The position numbers and the translations under genes were made by a program. The notes beneath the pieces were generated by a model. That model was not told the DNA's origin. It did no database searches and worked only from the letters and a program-made list of their open reading frames with translations. 64,000 bases of DNA from Actinotalea sp. Marseille-Q4924 (GTDB taxonomy: Bacteria > Actinomycetota > Actinomycetes > Actinomycetales > Cellulomonadaceae), in contig NZ_CAKAKB010000002.1 of NCBI RefSeq assembly GCF_916618755.1, forward strand, positions 434,001 to 498,000, given 5' to 3'. This document shows, piece after piece, positions 53,122 through 62,542 of this stretch (the stretch's first letter is position 1; the number at the start of each line of letters is the position of its first letter).

Positions 53122-55536
53122 GTGGACCAACCCCCCGCCATGCCCCAGGTGTCCGACCGCGTCAGAGACCTGCACGCCCGGATGACCCTCGAGGAGAAGC
53201 TGGCCCAGATCGTCGGCTACTGGCTCGACCAGAACGGCACCGTGGCCCCGATGCAGTCCGAGATGGCCTCGGGGCAGAAGGACCCGGGTCTCCTGCGTGA
53301 GGTCACCGAGCACGGGATCGGCCACTACACCCGCGTGTACGGCACCCGTCCCGTCGACCCTGTGGAGCGGGCCGGCTGGCTCTGGGCGGAGCAGCGCAGG
53401 CTGAAGCGCGAGACGCGTCTCGGCATCCCGGCGCTCGTCCACGAGGAGTGCCTCACGGGCCTGGCGGCGTGGCGTGCCGCGACCTTCCCGACGCCGTTGG
53501 CGTGGGGCGCGTCCTTCGACCCGGAGCTCGTGCGCGAGGTCGGCCGGGCCATCGGCGGCTCGATGCGCACCCTGGGCGTCCACCAGGGCCTCGCGCCCGT
53601 CCTCGACGTCGTCCGCGACCCGCGCTGGGGGCGGGTCGACGAGTGCATCGGGGAGGACCCGTACCTGGTCGGCACGGTGGGGACCGCCTACGTCCGCGGG
53701 CTCCAGGAGAGCGGGGTGCACGCCACGCTCAAGCACTTCGCCGGCTACTCCGGGTCGATCGCCGGACGCAACCACGCGCCCGTGGCCGCCGGACCCCGCG
53801 AGATCGCGGACGTCTACCTCCCGCCGTTCGAGATGGCGGTCCTCGAGGGCGGCGCCCGGTCGGTCATGAACTCGTACGCCGAGCTCGACGGCGTGCCCGT
53901 GGCGGCGAGCGAGGAGCTCCTGACGGAGCTGCTGCGGGAGCGGTGGGGGTTCGACGGCGTGGTCGTCGCCGACTACTTCGCCGTGGCGTTCCTCGAGGTG
54001 ATGCACCGGGTGGCGGCCGACCGGGGCGAGGCAGCGGCACAGGCGCTGCGCGCCGGGATCGACGTGGAGCTGCCGACGGGCGACGCGTACCTGGAGCCGC
54101 TCGCCGAGCAGGTGCGGTCCGGGGCGCTCGCCGAGGCCTACGTGGACCGCGCCGTGCTCCGCGCGCTCCAGCAGAAGGAGGACCTCGGCCTGCTCGACCC
54201 CGACGCGTTCGAGGACGAGCCACCCCGGGCGGTCGACCTCGACCCCCCGGAGCACCGTGCGCTGGCGCGGCGGCTCGCGGAGGAGTCCGTCGTCCTCCTC
54301 GCGAACGACGGGACGCTGCCGCTGGGCGGATGGGAGACGCCGCCGTCGCGCGTCGCCGTCATCGGACCGAACGCGGCCCGGGCCGACGCACTCATGGGGT
54401 GCTACTCCTTCGTCAACCACGTCCTGCCGCACCACCCCGGCGTCGCGGCGGGGATCGACATCCCGTCGGTGGCGGACGCCCTTCCGGCGGCCTTCGCGAC
54501 CGCGGGCCTCCCCGCACCCCAGCTGGTCGTGGTGGAGGGCTGCACCGTCGACGGCGACGAGCAGGAGTTCGACGAGGCCGTCGACGCCGCCTCCGGCGCG
54601 GACCTCGCCGTCGTCGTCGTGGGCGACCACGCCGGGCTCTTCGGTCGGGGGACCGTGGGCGAGGGCAACGACGCGGAGTCCCTCGACCTGCCGGGGGCAC
54701 AGCGACGCATGGTCGAGGCGGTGGTGGCGACGGGGACCCCGGTGGTCCTGGTCCTCGTCACGGGTCGCCCGTACGCCGTCGGGTGGGCGCTCGACGCCGA
54801 CGGACCCGCTCCGGCGGCCGTCCTCCAGGCCTTCTTCCCCGGTGAGGAGGGAGGCGCGGCGATCGCCGACGTCCTCACGGGCTCCGTGAACCCGTCGGGA
54901 CGGCTGCCGGTGTCGTTGCCCCGCAGCACGGGTGCCCAGCCGTACACCTACCTGCACCCGGTGCTCGGCGGGCCGTCCGACGTGACGTCGGCCGACTCCT
55001 CCCCGACCCGGCCGTTCGGTTTCGGGCTGTCGTACACCGCGTTCACGTACGCGGACCTCGCGGTGGACCGGTCCGTCGCCGCCGGCAAGGCCTTCGACGC
55101 GGCCGTCACGGTCACCAACACCGGCACGGTGGCCGGGTCGGACGTCGTCCAGCTCTACGGCCACGACGTGCAGGGCACGGTGACGCGACCCGTCGAGCAG
55201 CTCCTCGGGTACGCCCGCGTCACGCTGGCGCCGGGGGAGTCCGTGCGCCTCACCTTCCGTGTCCCCACCGGTCGGTTCGCCTTCTCGGACCGCCGCATGG
55301 TCCGGGTGGTGGAGCCGGGCGACGTCCAGGTCTGGGCGGCCTCGCACGCCGGTGCGTCCCACGACGGCTCGGCGACGGACGGGACGACGGGCGGGGCCAT
55401 CCCCAGCCGGGAACGGCAGGGGCTGTCGGTGCCGGGCACCGCGACGCCGCGCGCGGTCGTCGCCATCGTCGGTGACCTCCACGAGGTCTCCTTGCTGGAC
55501 CCGCGGACCGTCCAGGTCGATCGGGCCCGGGTGTGA
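53122..55536 (+). CDS. GH3 family glycosidase (beta-xylosidase/beta-glucosidase)
   Basis: An 804-residue intracellular GH3 enzyme. The N-terminal barrel has GRVDECIGEDPYLVG, KHFAGYS (204-210) and the nucleophile Asp284 in FDGVVVADYFAV. The alpha/beta sandwich has VAVIGPNAARADALMGCYSF and the acid/base region DLAVVVVGDHAGLFGRGTVGEGNDAESL. A C-terminal fibronectin-III-like domain follows (GSDVVQLYGHDVQGTVTRPVEQLLGYARV). Context with two GH43 genes and a transporter favours xylosidase or arabinosidase activity over cellobiose hydrolysis. GTG 53122 is chosen because AAGGAGA ends eight bases before it. Confidence 0.95.
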   Translation: MDQPPAMPQVSDRVRDLHARMTLEEKLAQIVGYWLDQNGTVAPMQSEMASGQKDPGLLREVTEHGIGHYTRVYGTRPVDPVERAGWLWAEQRRLKRETRLGIPALVHEECLTGLAAWRAATFPTPLAWGASFDPELVREVGRAIGGSMRTLGVHQGLAPVLDVVRDPRWGRVDECIGEDPYLVGTVGTAYVRGLQESGVHATLKHFAGYSGSIAGRNHAPVAAGPREIADVYLPPFEMAVLEGGARSVMNSYAELDGVPVAASEELLTELLRERWGFDGVVVADYFAVAFLEVMHRVAADRGEAAAQALRAGIDVELPTGDAYLEPLAEQVRSGALAEAYVDRAVLRALQQKEDLGLLDPDAFEDEPPRAVDLDPPEHRALARRLAEESVVLLANDGTLPLGGWETPPSRVAVIGPNAARADALMGCYSFVNHVLPHHPGVAAGIDIPSVADALPAAFATAGLPAPQLVVVEGCTVDGDEQEFDEAVDAASGADLAVVVVGDHAGLFGRGTVGEGNDAESLDLPGAQRRMVEAVVATGTPVVLVLVTGRPYAVGWALDADGPAPAAVLQAFFPGEEGGAAIADVLTGSVNPSGRLPVSLPRSTGAQPYTYLHPVLGGPSDVTSADSSPTRPFGFGLSYTAFTYADLAVDRSVAAGKAFDAAVTVTNTGTVAGSDVVQLYGHDVQGTVTRPVEQLLGYARVTLAPGESVRLTFRVPTGRFAFSDRRMVRVVEPGDVQVWAASHAGASHDGSATDGTTGGAIPSRERQGLSVPGTATPRAVVAIVGDLHEVSLLDPRTVQVDRARV

Positions 55537-57077
55537 CGAGCGTCGGCAACCCCATCCTGCCCGGCTGCCACCCGGACCCGTCGATCTGCCGCGTCGGGGA
55601 CACCTTCTACCTGGTGACCTCGACGTTCGAGTACCTCCCGGGCCTACCGGTCTTCCGGAGCCGTGACCTCGCGCACTGGGAGCGGATCGGCCACGTCGTC
55701 GACCGGCCCGGGCAGCTCGACTACACGGGCATCGCCTCGTCCGGCGGGCTGTACGCGCCGACGCTGCGGCACCACGGCGGCCTGTTCTGGCTGGTCTGCA
55801 CGCTCGTCGACCAGGGCGACGACTCCCGTGGTGGCAACTTCCTCATGACGGCGCAGGACCCGTCCGGTCCGTGGTCGGACCCCGTCTGGCTGGAGGCCGA
55901 CGGCATCGACCCGTCGATCTTCTTCGACGACGACGGCCGTGCGTGGGTCCACGGGACACGGCTCGCCCGTGAGCCCGAGTGGTTCCACCAGACCGAGGTG
56001 TGGCTGCGTGAGCTCGACCTGGAGCGGAGGGAGCTCGTCGGACCGGAGCACGTCCTGTGGACCGGCGCGCTCAAGGGCGCCGTCTGGGCGGAGGGCCCGC
56101 ACCTGTACAAGGTCGACGGCCGCTACCTCCTCCTCGCCGCCGAGGGCGGCACGGAGATCCACCACGCCGTGTGCGTCGCCCGGGCGGACACCGTCACGGG
56201 CCCGTACGAGGGCAGCCGGGCCAACCCGGTGCTGACCCATCGCGACCTCGGCCGCAGCGCCGACGTCGTCGGGGTCGGCCACGCCGACCTCGTCCAGGGT
56301 GCCGACGGCTCCTGGTGGGCGGTGCTCCTCGGGATGCGTCCCTACGGCGGGTACCACTACAACCTCGGCCGGGAGACCTTCCTCGTGCCCGTCACGTGGG
56401 AGGACGGCTGGCCGCTCTTCGCGCCGGGGACGGGCCGGGTCACCCCGACGGTCGAGGTCCCCGCGGCCGTCACGGCGTCCGACGACGGCGCGACCTCAGG
56501 CGTCGTGGCAGCGCACGACCTCCGCTGGACCGCCGTGCGTGCGCTGCCGCAGGAGGTCGCGGTCCCTCATGGCGAGGGCTGGGAGCTGCCCGTCAGGCCG
56601 GCCACGCTCGCGGACCTCGACGTGCCGGCATTCCTGGGGCTGCGTCAGCAGCACCGCGACGTCGACGTCTCGGCGGTCCTGGTGGCCGGACCCGGGCCGC
56701 AGGACGAGGTCGGTCTGGCCGTCCGCCAGTCCGAGAAGCAGCACGTGCTCCTCCATGTGACCGGCGGCGAGGAGCGGCGAGCGGTCGCCGTCCGGGTCGA
56801 CGACGGGTCCCGCACGGTGCTGGGCGAGGTGCCTGTTCACGGTGGGAGCGACCGCGTCCGCCTCAGCGTCTCGGCGCGCGGCCAGGACTACGCGCTCCTG
56901 GTCCAGGAGGAGGGCGCGGAGCCCGTCCACGTCGCCACGGCGGACGGGCGGTGGCTCGACAGCGTCACCACCGGGGGCTTCCTCGGTCTCTGGATCGGCG
57001 TCTACGCCACCAGCACGGGACGGCCCACCACGGCGAGCGTGACGGTCGAGCAGGTGACGTACGTCCCTCAGGGGTGA
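55533..57077 (+). CDS. GH43 family glycosidase, copy B
   Basis: A 514-residue relative of the GH43 gene at 46809, similar along its whole length (both share NPxLPGCHPDPxICRVGD, GLYAPTLRHH, WSDPVWLEA, RPYGG and LGRETFLVPV). The catalytic residues are Asp15, Asp126 and Glu187 in the matching motifs. The C-terminal beta-sandwich domain is present (FLGLRQQHRDVDVSAVLVAG). There is no signal peptide, so it acts on imported oligosaccharides. The GTG overlaps the GH3 stop by four bases, so GH3 and GH43 are made together. The two GH43 copies may differ in arabinosyl versus xylosyl preference; this cannot be read from sequence. Confidence 0.93.
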   Translation: MTSVGNPILPGCHPDPSICRVGDTFYLVTSTFEYLPGLPVFRSRDLAHWERIGHVVDRPGQLDYTGIASSGGLYAPTLRHHGGLFWLVCTLVDQGDDSRGGNFLMTAQDPSGPWSDPVWLEADGIDPSIFFDDDGRAWVHGTRLAREPEWFHQTEVWLRELDLERRELVGPEHVLWTGALKGAVWAEGPHLYKVDGRYLLLAAEGGTEIHHAVCVARADTVTGPYEGSRANPVLTHRDLGRSADVVGVGHADLVQGADGSWWAVLLGMRPYGGYHYNLGRETFLVPVTWEDGWPLFAPGTGRVTPTVEVPAAVTASDDGATSGVVAAHDLRWTAVRALPQEVAVPHGEGWELPVRPATLADLDVPAFLGLRQQHRDVDVSAVLVAGPGPQDEVGLAVRQSEKQHVLLHVTGGEERRAVAVRVDDGSRTVLGEVPVHGGSDRVRLSVSARGQDYALLVQEEGAEPVHVATADGRWLDSVTTGGFLGLWIGVYATSTGRPTTASVTVEQVTYVPQG

Positions 57078-57108
57078 GCACCGCCCCCCGCGGTGCGACC
57101 ATGACGGC

Positions 57109-57759
57109 ATGGACCTCTCCCACGCCGACGTCACCGCCGCCGTCGACCCGCGCCACTGGCGTGTCGTGCTCGGCCGGCTCCAGGCCACGTTCCGCACCGG
57201 CAGCTTCGTGCGCGGTGCCGAGCTCGTGTCGCGCGTCACCGAGGCGGCGGAGGAGGCGGGGCACCACCCCGACGTCGTGCTGCGGTACCCGGCCGTGACG
57301 CTCACCCTCGTCTCGCACGACGTCGGCCGGCTCACCGACCGCGACATCGCGCTGGCGCGGCGCATCAGCGCGCTCGCCGACGAGGCGGGCCTCGAGGCCG
57401 ACGTCACGGCACCGCGGATGCTCGAGATCGCCGTCGACGCCCTCGACATCCCCGCCGTGCTGCCGTTCTGGCGCGCCGTCCTGGGCTACGTCGACGACCC
57501 GCACCGGCCGGGGCAGCTCGTGGACCCGGCCGGGACCGGCCCGACGGTCTGGTTCCAGCAGATGGATGCGCCCCGGCCGCAGCGGAACCGGCTGCACGTG
57601 GACGTCGACGTGCCGCACGACCTCGCCGAGCGCCGCATCGCCGAGGCGGTGGCCGCCGGCGGACGCGTCGTCGGCGACGAGCGCGCGCCCGCCTTCTGGG
57701 TGCTCGCCGACCCCGAGGGCAACGAGGCGTGCGTGTGCACCTGGCAGGGACGGGACTGA
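57109..57759 (+). CDS. Pterin-4a-carbinolamine dehydratase fused to a VOC domain
   Basis: A 216-residue two-domain protein. Residues 1-90 follow the pterin dehydratase (PCD/DCoH) fold, with the active-site pattern GHHPDVVLRYPAVTLTLVSHDVGRLTDRDIALARRI (His52, His53, Pro54). Residues 105-216 are a glyoxalase/VOC domain (AVDALDIPAVLPFWRAVLGYVDDP, NRLHVDVDVPHD, WVLADPEGNEACVCTW). PCD recycles the pterin cofactor of aromatic amino acid hydroxylases; none is visible in the window. Such PCD-VOC fusions occur in actinobacteria with no assigned role. ATG 57109 fits the domain start. It lies 31 bases after GH43. Confidence 0.85.
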   Translation: MDLSHADVTAAVDPRHWRVVLGRLQATFRTGSFVRGAELVSRVTEAAEEAGHHPDVVLRYPAVTLTLVSHDVGRLTDRDIALARRISALADEAGLEADVTAPRMLEIAVDALDIPAVLPFWRAVLGYVDDPHRPGQLVDPAGTGPTVWFQQMDAPRPQRNRLHVDVDVPHDLAERRIAEAVAAGGRVVGDERAPAFWVLADPEGNEACVCTWQGRD

Positions 57760-57859
57760 CGCGGACCAGCCGACGGCCCGGCGTGCTGGGCGCCCCGGCG
57801 CGGTCGACGGCTGTCGGTCCGCACTGCGGCCGCTCCGGTGCGCCCCGTGGTCGCGGTCC

Positions 57860-57865
57860 TAGACT
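57860..57865 (+). promoter_or_regulatory. -10 box of a leaderless ilvD mRNA
   Basis: TAGACT ends six bases before the ilvD ATG with no ribosome-binding site between. Confidence 0.6.
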
Positions 57866-57871
57866 CCGGCC

Positions 57872-59581
57872 ATGACGCAGACCCCCGACGGTGCCGTCGA
57901 CATCAAGCCCCGCAGCCGCCAGGTGACCGACGGTCTGGAGGCGACCGCCGCGCGCGGCATGCTGCGCGCCGTCGGCATGGGCGACAGCGACTTCGCCAAG
58001 CCGCAGATCGGCGTCGCGAGCTCGTGGAACGAGATCACGCCGTGCAACCTCTCCCTGGACCGGCTCGCCAAGGCCGTGAAGAACGGCGTCCACGCGGGCG
58101 GGGGCTTCCCGCTGGAGTTCGGCACGATCTCGGTGTCGGACGGCATCTCGATGGGGCACGAGGGGATGCACTTCTCCCTGGTGAGCCGGGACGTCATCGC
58201 GGACAGCGTCGAGACGGTCATGCAGGCCGAGCGCCTCGACGGCTCGGTGCTCCTGGCGGGCTGCGACAAGTCGCTGCCGGGGATGCTCATGGCGGCCGCC
58301 CGTCTGGACCTGGCGTCGGTGTTCCTCTACGCGGGCTCCATCGCTCCCGGCTGGGTCAAGCTCTCCGACGGGACCGAGAAGGAGGTCACGATCATCGACG
58401 CCTTCGAGGCGGTCGGCGCGTGCGCCCGGGGCCTCATGAGCACGGAGGACGTGGACCGCATCGAGCGGGCCATCTGCCCGGGTGAGGGCGCGTGCGGTGG
58501 CATGTACACCGCCAACACCATGGCCTCGGTCGCGGAGGCGATGGGCATGTCCCTGCCGGGCTCCGCCGCGCCGCCGTCGGCGGACCGCCGGCGCGACCAG
58601 TTCGCGCAGCGCTCCGGCGAGGCGGTCGTGGAGCTCCTGCGCCGCGGCATCACGGCCCGGCAGATCATGACGAAGGAGGCGTTCGAGAACGCCATCGCCG
58701 TGGTCATGGCTTTCGGCGGGTCCACCAATGCGGTCCTGCACCTCCTGGCGATCGCCCACGAGGCCGAGGTCGACCTCACGCTCGCCGACTTCGCGCGCGT
58801 CGCGGAGAAGGTGCCGCACCTGGGCGACCTCAAGCCGTTCGGGCGCTACGTCATGAACGACGTGGACCGCATCGGCGGCGTCCCGGTGCTCATGAAGGCG
58901 CTGCTGGACGCCGGCCTGCTGCACGGCGACTGCCTGACGGTGACGGGCAAGACGGTCGCCGAGAACCTCGCGGACGTGAACCCGCCGGACCCCGACGGCA
59001 AGATCCTGCGTGCCCTGGACAACCCGATCCATCGCACCGGGGGCATCACGATCCTGCACGGCTCGCTCGCCCCGGAGGGTGCGGTGGTGAAGTCCGCGGG
59101 GTTCGACTCCGACGTGTTCGAGGGGACCGCGCGGGTCTTCGACCGCGAGCGTGCCGCGATGGACGCCCTCGAGGACGGCACGATCGTCGCGGGCGACGTC
59201 GTCGTCATCCGGTACGAGGGCCCCAAGGGCGGACCCGGCATGCGGGAGATGCTGGCCATCACCGGTGCGATCAAGGGTGCGGGCCTGGGCAAGGACGTGC
59301 TCCTCCTCACGGACGGCCGGTTCTCCGGCGGCACCACCGGGTTGTGCGTCGGCCACGTCGCGCCGGAGGCCGTCGACGCCGGTCCCATCGCCTTCGTCCG
59401 GGACGGCGACCGCATCCGGCTCGACGTCCGCAACGCGACCCTCGAGCTGCTCGTGGACGAGGAGGAGATGGTCGGCCGCCGTCAGGGCTGGGAGCCCCTG
59501 CCCCCGCGCTACACGCGGGGCGTCCTCGCCAAGTACGCGAAGCTCGTCCAGTCGGCGTCCAAGGGAGCCGTCCTGGGCTGA
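57872..59581 (+). CDS. ilvD: Dihydroxyacid dehydratase
   Basis: Dehydrates 2,3-dihydroxy acids to the 2-keto acid precursors of valine, leucine and isoleucine. The 569 residues have the three Fe-S cysteines: Cys58 (NEITPCNL), Cys131 ([12 protein letters not shown]) and Cys208 ([17 protein letters not shown]). [33 protein letters not shown] and [20 protein letters not shown] are further IlvD signatures. The residue after the first signature is GGGFP, consistent with the [2Fe-2S] actinobacterial subgroup. It ends before a 10-bp hairpin, separate from the attenuated ilvB operon that follows. Confidence 0.97.
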   Translation: MTQTPDGAVDIKPRSRQVTDGLEATAARGMLRAVGMGDSDFAKPQIGVASSWNEITPCNLSLDRLAKAVKNGVHAGGGFPLEFGTISVSDGISMGHEGMHFSLVSRDVIADSVETVMQAERLDGSVLLAGCDKSLPGMLMAAARLDLASVFLYAGSIAPGWVKLSDGTEKEVTIIDAFEAVGACARGLMSTEDVDRIERAICPGEGACGGMYTANTMASVAEAMGMSLPGSAAPPSADRRRDQFAQRSGEAVVELLRRGITARQIMTKEAFENAIAVVMAFGGSTNAVLHLLAIAHEAEVDLTLADFARVAEKVPHLGDLKPFGRYVMNDVDRIGGVPVLMKALLDAGLLHGDCLTVTGKTVAENLADVNPPDPDGKILRALDNPIHRTGGITILHGSLAPEGAVVKSAGFDSDVFEGTARVFDRERAAMDALEDGTIVAGDVVVIRYEGPKGGPGMREMLAITGAIKGAGLGKDVLLLTDGRFSGGTTGLCVGHVAPEAVDAGPIAFVRDGDRIRLDVRNATLELLVDEEEMVGRRQGWEPLPPRYTRGVLAKYAKLVQSASKGAVLG

Positions 59582-59592
59582 GCCCTCGCCAC

Positions 59593-59624
59593 CGGTGGGA
59601 GCGGGCGCGCTCCTGCTCCCACCG
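59593..59624 (+). terminator. Hairpin after ilvD
   Basis: A 10-bp perfect stem (CGGTGGGAGC at 59593-59602 with its complement at 59615-59624) and 12-base loop begin 12 bases after the ilvD stop. There is no T-run. It separates ilvD from the ilvB promoter. Confidence 0.7.
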
Positions 59625-59677
59625 CGTGGCCGGATGATGGACACGTGAACCACGATGTGAGACCGGCGGGTCGCTGC

Positions 59678-59706
59678 GTGACACAGCACCTACGCGGGCG
59701 TAGGCT
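59678..59706 (+). promoter_or_regulatory. Promoter of the ilvB leader and operon
   Basis: GTGACA (-35, one base from TTGACA) and TAGGCT (-10) are separated by 17 bases. The -10 ends seven bases before the leader-peptide GTG, so transcription should start at or beside that codon, giving a leaderless leader peptide. Confidence 0.75.
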
Positions 59707-59713
59707 GCCGGAC

Positions 59714-59743
59714 GTGCAGACGATCCTCGTAGTACTCGCCTAG
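59714..59743 (+). CDS. ilvB operon leader peptide (MQTILVVLA)
   Basis: A nine-codon reading frame, GTG to TAG, encoding Met-Gln-Thr-Ile-Leu-Val-Val-Leu-Ala. Five consecutive residues are Ile, Leu or Val, the end products of the pathway. Both valines use GTA, a rare codon in this genome, which would make ribosome stalling sensitive to charged Val-tRNA. It lies directly downstream of a good promoter and 41 bases before a terminator, the classic layout of transcription attenuation. Translation should be from a leaderless mRNA because no Shine-Dalgarno fits upstream. Confidence 0.85.
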   Translation: MQTILVVLA

Positions 59744-59783
59744 GCGCCGGCCGACCGCCAGCCAGGCATCGTCCGCGCGCCGA

Positions 59784-59820
59784 CCCCTCGCAGCCCACCT
59801 GACGGGCGGAGGGGCTTTTT
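59784..59820 (+). terminator. Attenuator terminator before ilvB
   Basis: A stem of CCCCTC with GAGGGG and an inner GCCC with GGGC, closed by a seven-base loop, is followed by TTTTT (59816-59820). It is the only classical T-run terminator seen in the window. Alternative pairing of its 3' arm with CCGCC at 59755-59759 could form an antiterminator when the ribosome stalls on the leader peptide; the exact folds were not computed. Confidence 0.8.
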
Positions 59821-59893
59821 CATGTCGGGGCCCCCGCGGCACCGGCACGACCGCAGCACCACCCGCACCACCCGCACCACCAGGGAGAGCGAC

Positions 59894-61810
59894 ATGGCAC
59901 AGGGCACGCAGGCCCCGCCCACGGGGAGCGGCCGTCCGGCCGCCGAGACCGCCCGGCCGCAGCCGGCCGTCACGCCCGCGGACGTACGGCCCGCCGTCGT
60001 CCCGGGGCGTGGACCGGCCGGAGGTGCCTCCACGGCCCCCGCGTCGGTCGTCGCGGCCGGCACGCCGATGTCCGGCGCCGAGTCCATCGTCCGCTCGCTC
60101 GAGGCGGCCGGCACCGAGGTGGTCTTCGGCATCCCCGGCGGCGCCATCCTGCCGACGTACGACCCGCTCATGGACTCCAGCGCGCTGCGCCACATCCTCG
60201 TGCGCCACGAGCAGGGCGCCGGGCACGCGGCCTCGGGGTACGCCTACGCGACCGGCCGGGTGGGCGTCTGCATGGCGACGTCCGGACCGGGCGCCACGAA
60301 CCTCGTCACCCCCATCGCGGACGCCAACATGGACTCGGTGCCCATGGTGGCGATCACCGGCCAGGTCGGCGCCTCGATGATCGGCACGGACGCCTTCCAG
60401 GAGGCGGACATCGTCGGCATCACGCTGCCGATCACCAAGCACAACTTCCTCGTGACCGACCCCGACGAGATCCCCAAGGTGATCGCGCAGGCGTTCCACA
60501 TCGCCCGGACCGGCCGCCCCGGCCCGGTCCTCGTCGACATCGCGAAGTCGGCCATGCAGACGCAGACGACGTTCACCTGGCCGCAGTCGGTGGAGCTGCC
60601 GGGCTACCACCCGGTGACCAAGCCCCACGCCAAGCAGATCCGCGAGGCCGCACGGCTGCTGGCCACGGCCCGCCGGCCGGTGCTGTACGTCGGTGGCGGC
60701 GCGATCCGCTCGGGTGCGAGCGCCGAGCTGCGGCGCCTCGTCGACCTGTCCGGCGCGCCGGCCGTCACGACGCTCATGGCGCGCGGCGCGCTTCCTGACT
60801 CCCACCCGCAGCACCTCGGGATGCCGGGCATGCACGGCACGGTCCCGGCCGTCGCGGCGCTGCAGAAGGCCGACCTCATCGTCGCTCTGGGCGCCCGCTT
60901 CGACGACCGCGTCACCGGCAAGCTCTCGTCGTTCGCGCCGCACGCCACGATCGTGCACGCGGACATCGACCCGGCGGAGATCGGCAAGAACCGCCGCGCG
61001 GACGTGCCGATCGTCGGTGACCTGCGCGAGGTCATCGCCGACCTGCTCCCGGAGCTCACCCGCGAGCACGCCCAGCACGGCAAGCCGGACCTCGAGGCGT
61101 GGTGGCGCCAGATCGACGACTGGCGCGAGACCTTCCCGCTCGGCTACACCGACCCCGACGACGGGCACCTCGCCCCCCAGCGGGTCATCCAGCGCCTCGG
61201 GGAGATCGCGGGCCCGGAGGCGATCTACGTCGCCGGCGTGGGTCAGCACCAGATGTGGGCGGCGCAGTTCATCCGCTACGAGCGCCCGAGCTCGTGGCTG
61301 AACTCCGGCGGCCTGGGGACCATGGGCTACGCCGTGCCGGCGGCCATGGGCGCCAAGGTCGGCGACCCCGACCGGACCGTCTGGGCCATCGACGGCGACG
61401 GCTGCTTCCAGATGACCAACCAGGAGCTCGCGACCTGCGCGATCAACGAGATCCCCATCAAGGTCGCGGTCGTGAACAACTCCTCGCTCGGCATGGTGCG
61501 GCAGTGGCAGACGCTCTTCTACGAGTCCCGCTACTCCAACACCGACCTGCACACCGGCCACGGCACGGTGCGCATCCCGGACTTCGTCAAGCTCGCAGAC
61601 GCCTACGGGTGCGTGGGCCTGCGCTGCGAGAGCCCCGCCGACGTCGACGCCACGGTCAAGCGGGCCATGGAGATCGACGACCAGCCCGTCGTCGTGGACT
61701 TCACCGTCTCGCGCGACGCGATGGTGTGGCCGATGGTCGCCGCCGGCGTGAGCAACGACGAGATCCAGTACGCCCGCGGCATCAGCCCCGCCTGGGACCG
61801 GGAGGACTGA
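59894..61810 (+). CDS. ilvB: Acetolactate synthase large subunit
   Basis: A thiamine-diphosphate and FAD enzyme that makes acetolactate or acetohydroxybutyrate, the first common step to branched-chain amino acids. The 638 residues start with a 55-residue Pro/Ala-rich tail. Then come [12 protein letters not shown], the catalytic Glu106 in [43 protein letters not shown], and the ThDP site [39 protein letters not shown]. The ATG at 59894 follows GGGAGAG. It is controlled by the upstream attenuator and separated from its regulatory subunit ilvN by an unrelated gene. Confidence 0.97.
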   Translation: MAQGTQAPPTGSGRPAAETARPQPAVTPADVRPAVVPGRGPAGGASTAPASVVAAGTPMSGAESIVRSLEAAGTEVVFGIPGGAILPTYDPLMDSSALRHILVRHEQGAGHAASGYAYATGRVGVCMATSGPGATNLVTPIADANMDSVPMVAITGQVGASMIGTDAFQEADIVGITLPITKHNFLVTDPDEIPKVIAQAFHIARTGRPGPVLVDIAKSAMQTQTTFTWPQSVELPGYHPVTKPHAKQIREAARLLATARRPVLYVGGGAIRSGASAELRRLVDLSGAPAVTTLMARGALPDSHPQHLGMPGMHGTVPAVAALQKADLIVALGARFDDRVTGKLSSFAPHATIVHADIDPAEIGKNRRADVPIVGDLREVIADLLPELTREHAQHGKPDLEAWWRQIDDWRETFPLGYTDPDDGHLAPQRVIQRLGEIAGPEAIYVAGVGQHQMWAAQFIRYERPSSWLNSGGLGTMGYAVPAAMGAKVGDPDRTVWAIDGDGCFQMTNQELATCAINEIPIKVAVVNNSSLGMVRQWQTLFYESRYSNTDLHTGHGTVRIPDFVKLADAYGCVGLRCESPADVDATVKRAMEIDDQPVVVDFTVSRDAMVWPMVAAGVSNDEIQYARGISPAWDRED

Positions 61811-62542
61811 GTGCGGCGGATCGGGCTCATCGGCGGCACCTCCTGGGAGTCGTCGGCCCACTACTACGCGCAGCTCAACGAGGGCGTGCGTGACCGGCTC
61901 GGCGGCCTGCACTCGGCCGACCTCGTCCTGCGCTCCGTCGACTTCGCCGAGCTCGTCCCGTTCCAGGAGCGGGGTGACTGGGCGACGCTCGGCGCGCGGT
62001 ACGCCGCCGAGGGCGCCGCGCTGCGGGCTGCCGGCGCGGAGCTGGTCGGGATCCTCGCCAACACCATGCACCTCGCCGCCGACGACGTCGCCCGCGGCTC
62101 CGGCCTGCCCGTGGTGCACGTGGTGGACGCCGTCGCCGAGGCCGCGGCTGCGCTCGGCGTCCGGCGGGTCGCACTGCTGGGCACCGCCTACACGATGCGG
62201 TCGGACCTGTACCCGGCGCGGCTGGCACCGCGGGGCATCGACACGATCGTCCCGCAGGGCGAGGACGCGGACCTCGTCCACCGCGTCATCTACGACGAGC
62301 TCGTCCTCGGGCAGGTCCGCCCGCAGTCGCGCGAGGCGTTCCGGCAGGTCATCGGGCGTCTCGTCGAGGCGGGCGCGGGCGCCGTCGTCCTCGGCTGCAC
62401 CGAGCTCGCGATGCTGCTGCCCGGTGACCAGGCGCTGTCACCCGTCCCCGTGCTGGACAGCACGGCCCTGCACGTCCAGGCACTGCTCGACGCGGCGCTC
62501 GCGTCCGGGCTCCCGTCCACCGAAGAAGAAGGTGCAGCATGA
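61811..62542 (+). CDS. Aspartate/glutamate racemase-family protein with one catalytic cysteine
   Basis: A 243-residue member of the Asp/Glu racemase superfamily. It begins IGLIGGTSWESSAHYYAQLNEGVRDRLGG, has ILANTMHLAADDV and VVLGCTELAML. In two-cysteine racemases the first catalytic residue precedes the N-T motif (CNTAH); here that place is Ala83. The second, Cys196 in GCTEL, is kept. It starts immediately at the ilvB stop and overlaps the ilvN start by four bases, so it is fully inside the ilv operon. It may be a decarboxylase, isomerase or single-direction enzyme, or a racemase like E. coli YgeA, where Thr takes the first position. Confidence 0.85.
   Translation: MRRIGLIGGTSWESSAHYYAQLNEGVRDRLGGLHSADLVLRSVDFAELVPFQERGDWATLGARYAAEGAALRAAGAELVGILANTMHLAADDVARGSGLPVVHVVDAVAEAAAALGVRRVALLGTAYTMRSDLYPARLAPRGIDTIVPQGEDADLVHRVIYDELVLGQVRPQSREAFRQVIGRLVEAGAGAVVLGCTELAMLLPGDQALSPVPVLDSTALHVQALLDAALASGLPSTEEEGAA

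Noticed and set aside
52027-55482. A minus-strand open frame of more than 1,100 codons opposite the permease and GH3 genes
   Set aside because: It mirrors well-recognised plus-strand genes, has no family motif and is composed mostly of Arg, Gly, Asp and Val, as expected from the third-position GC of the real genes.
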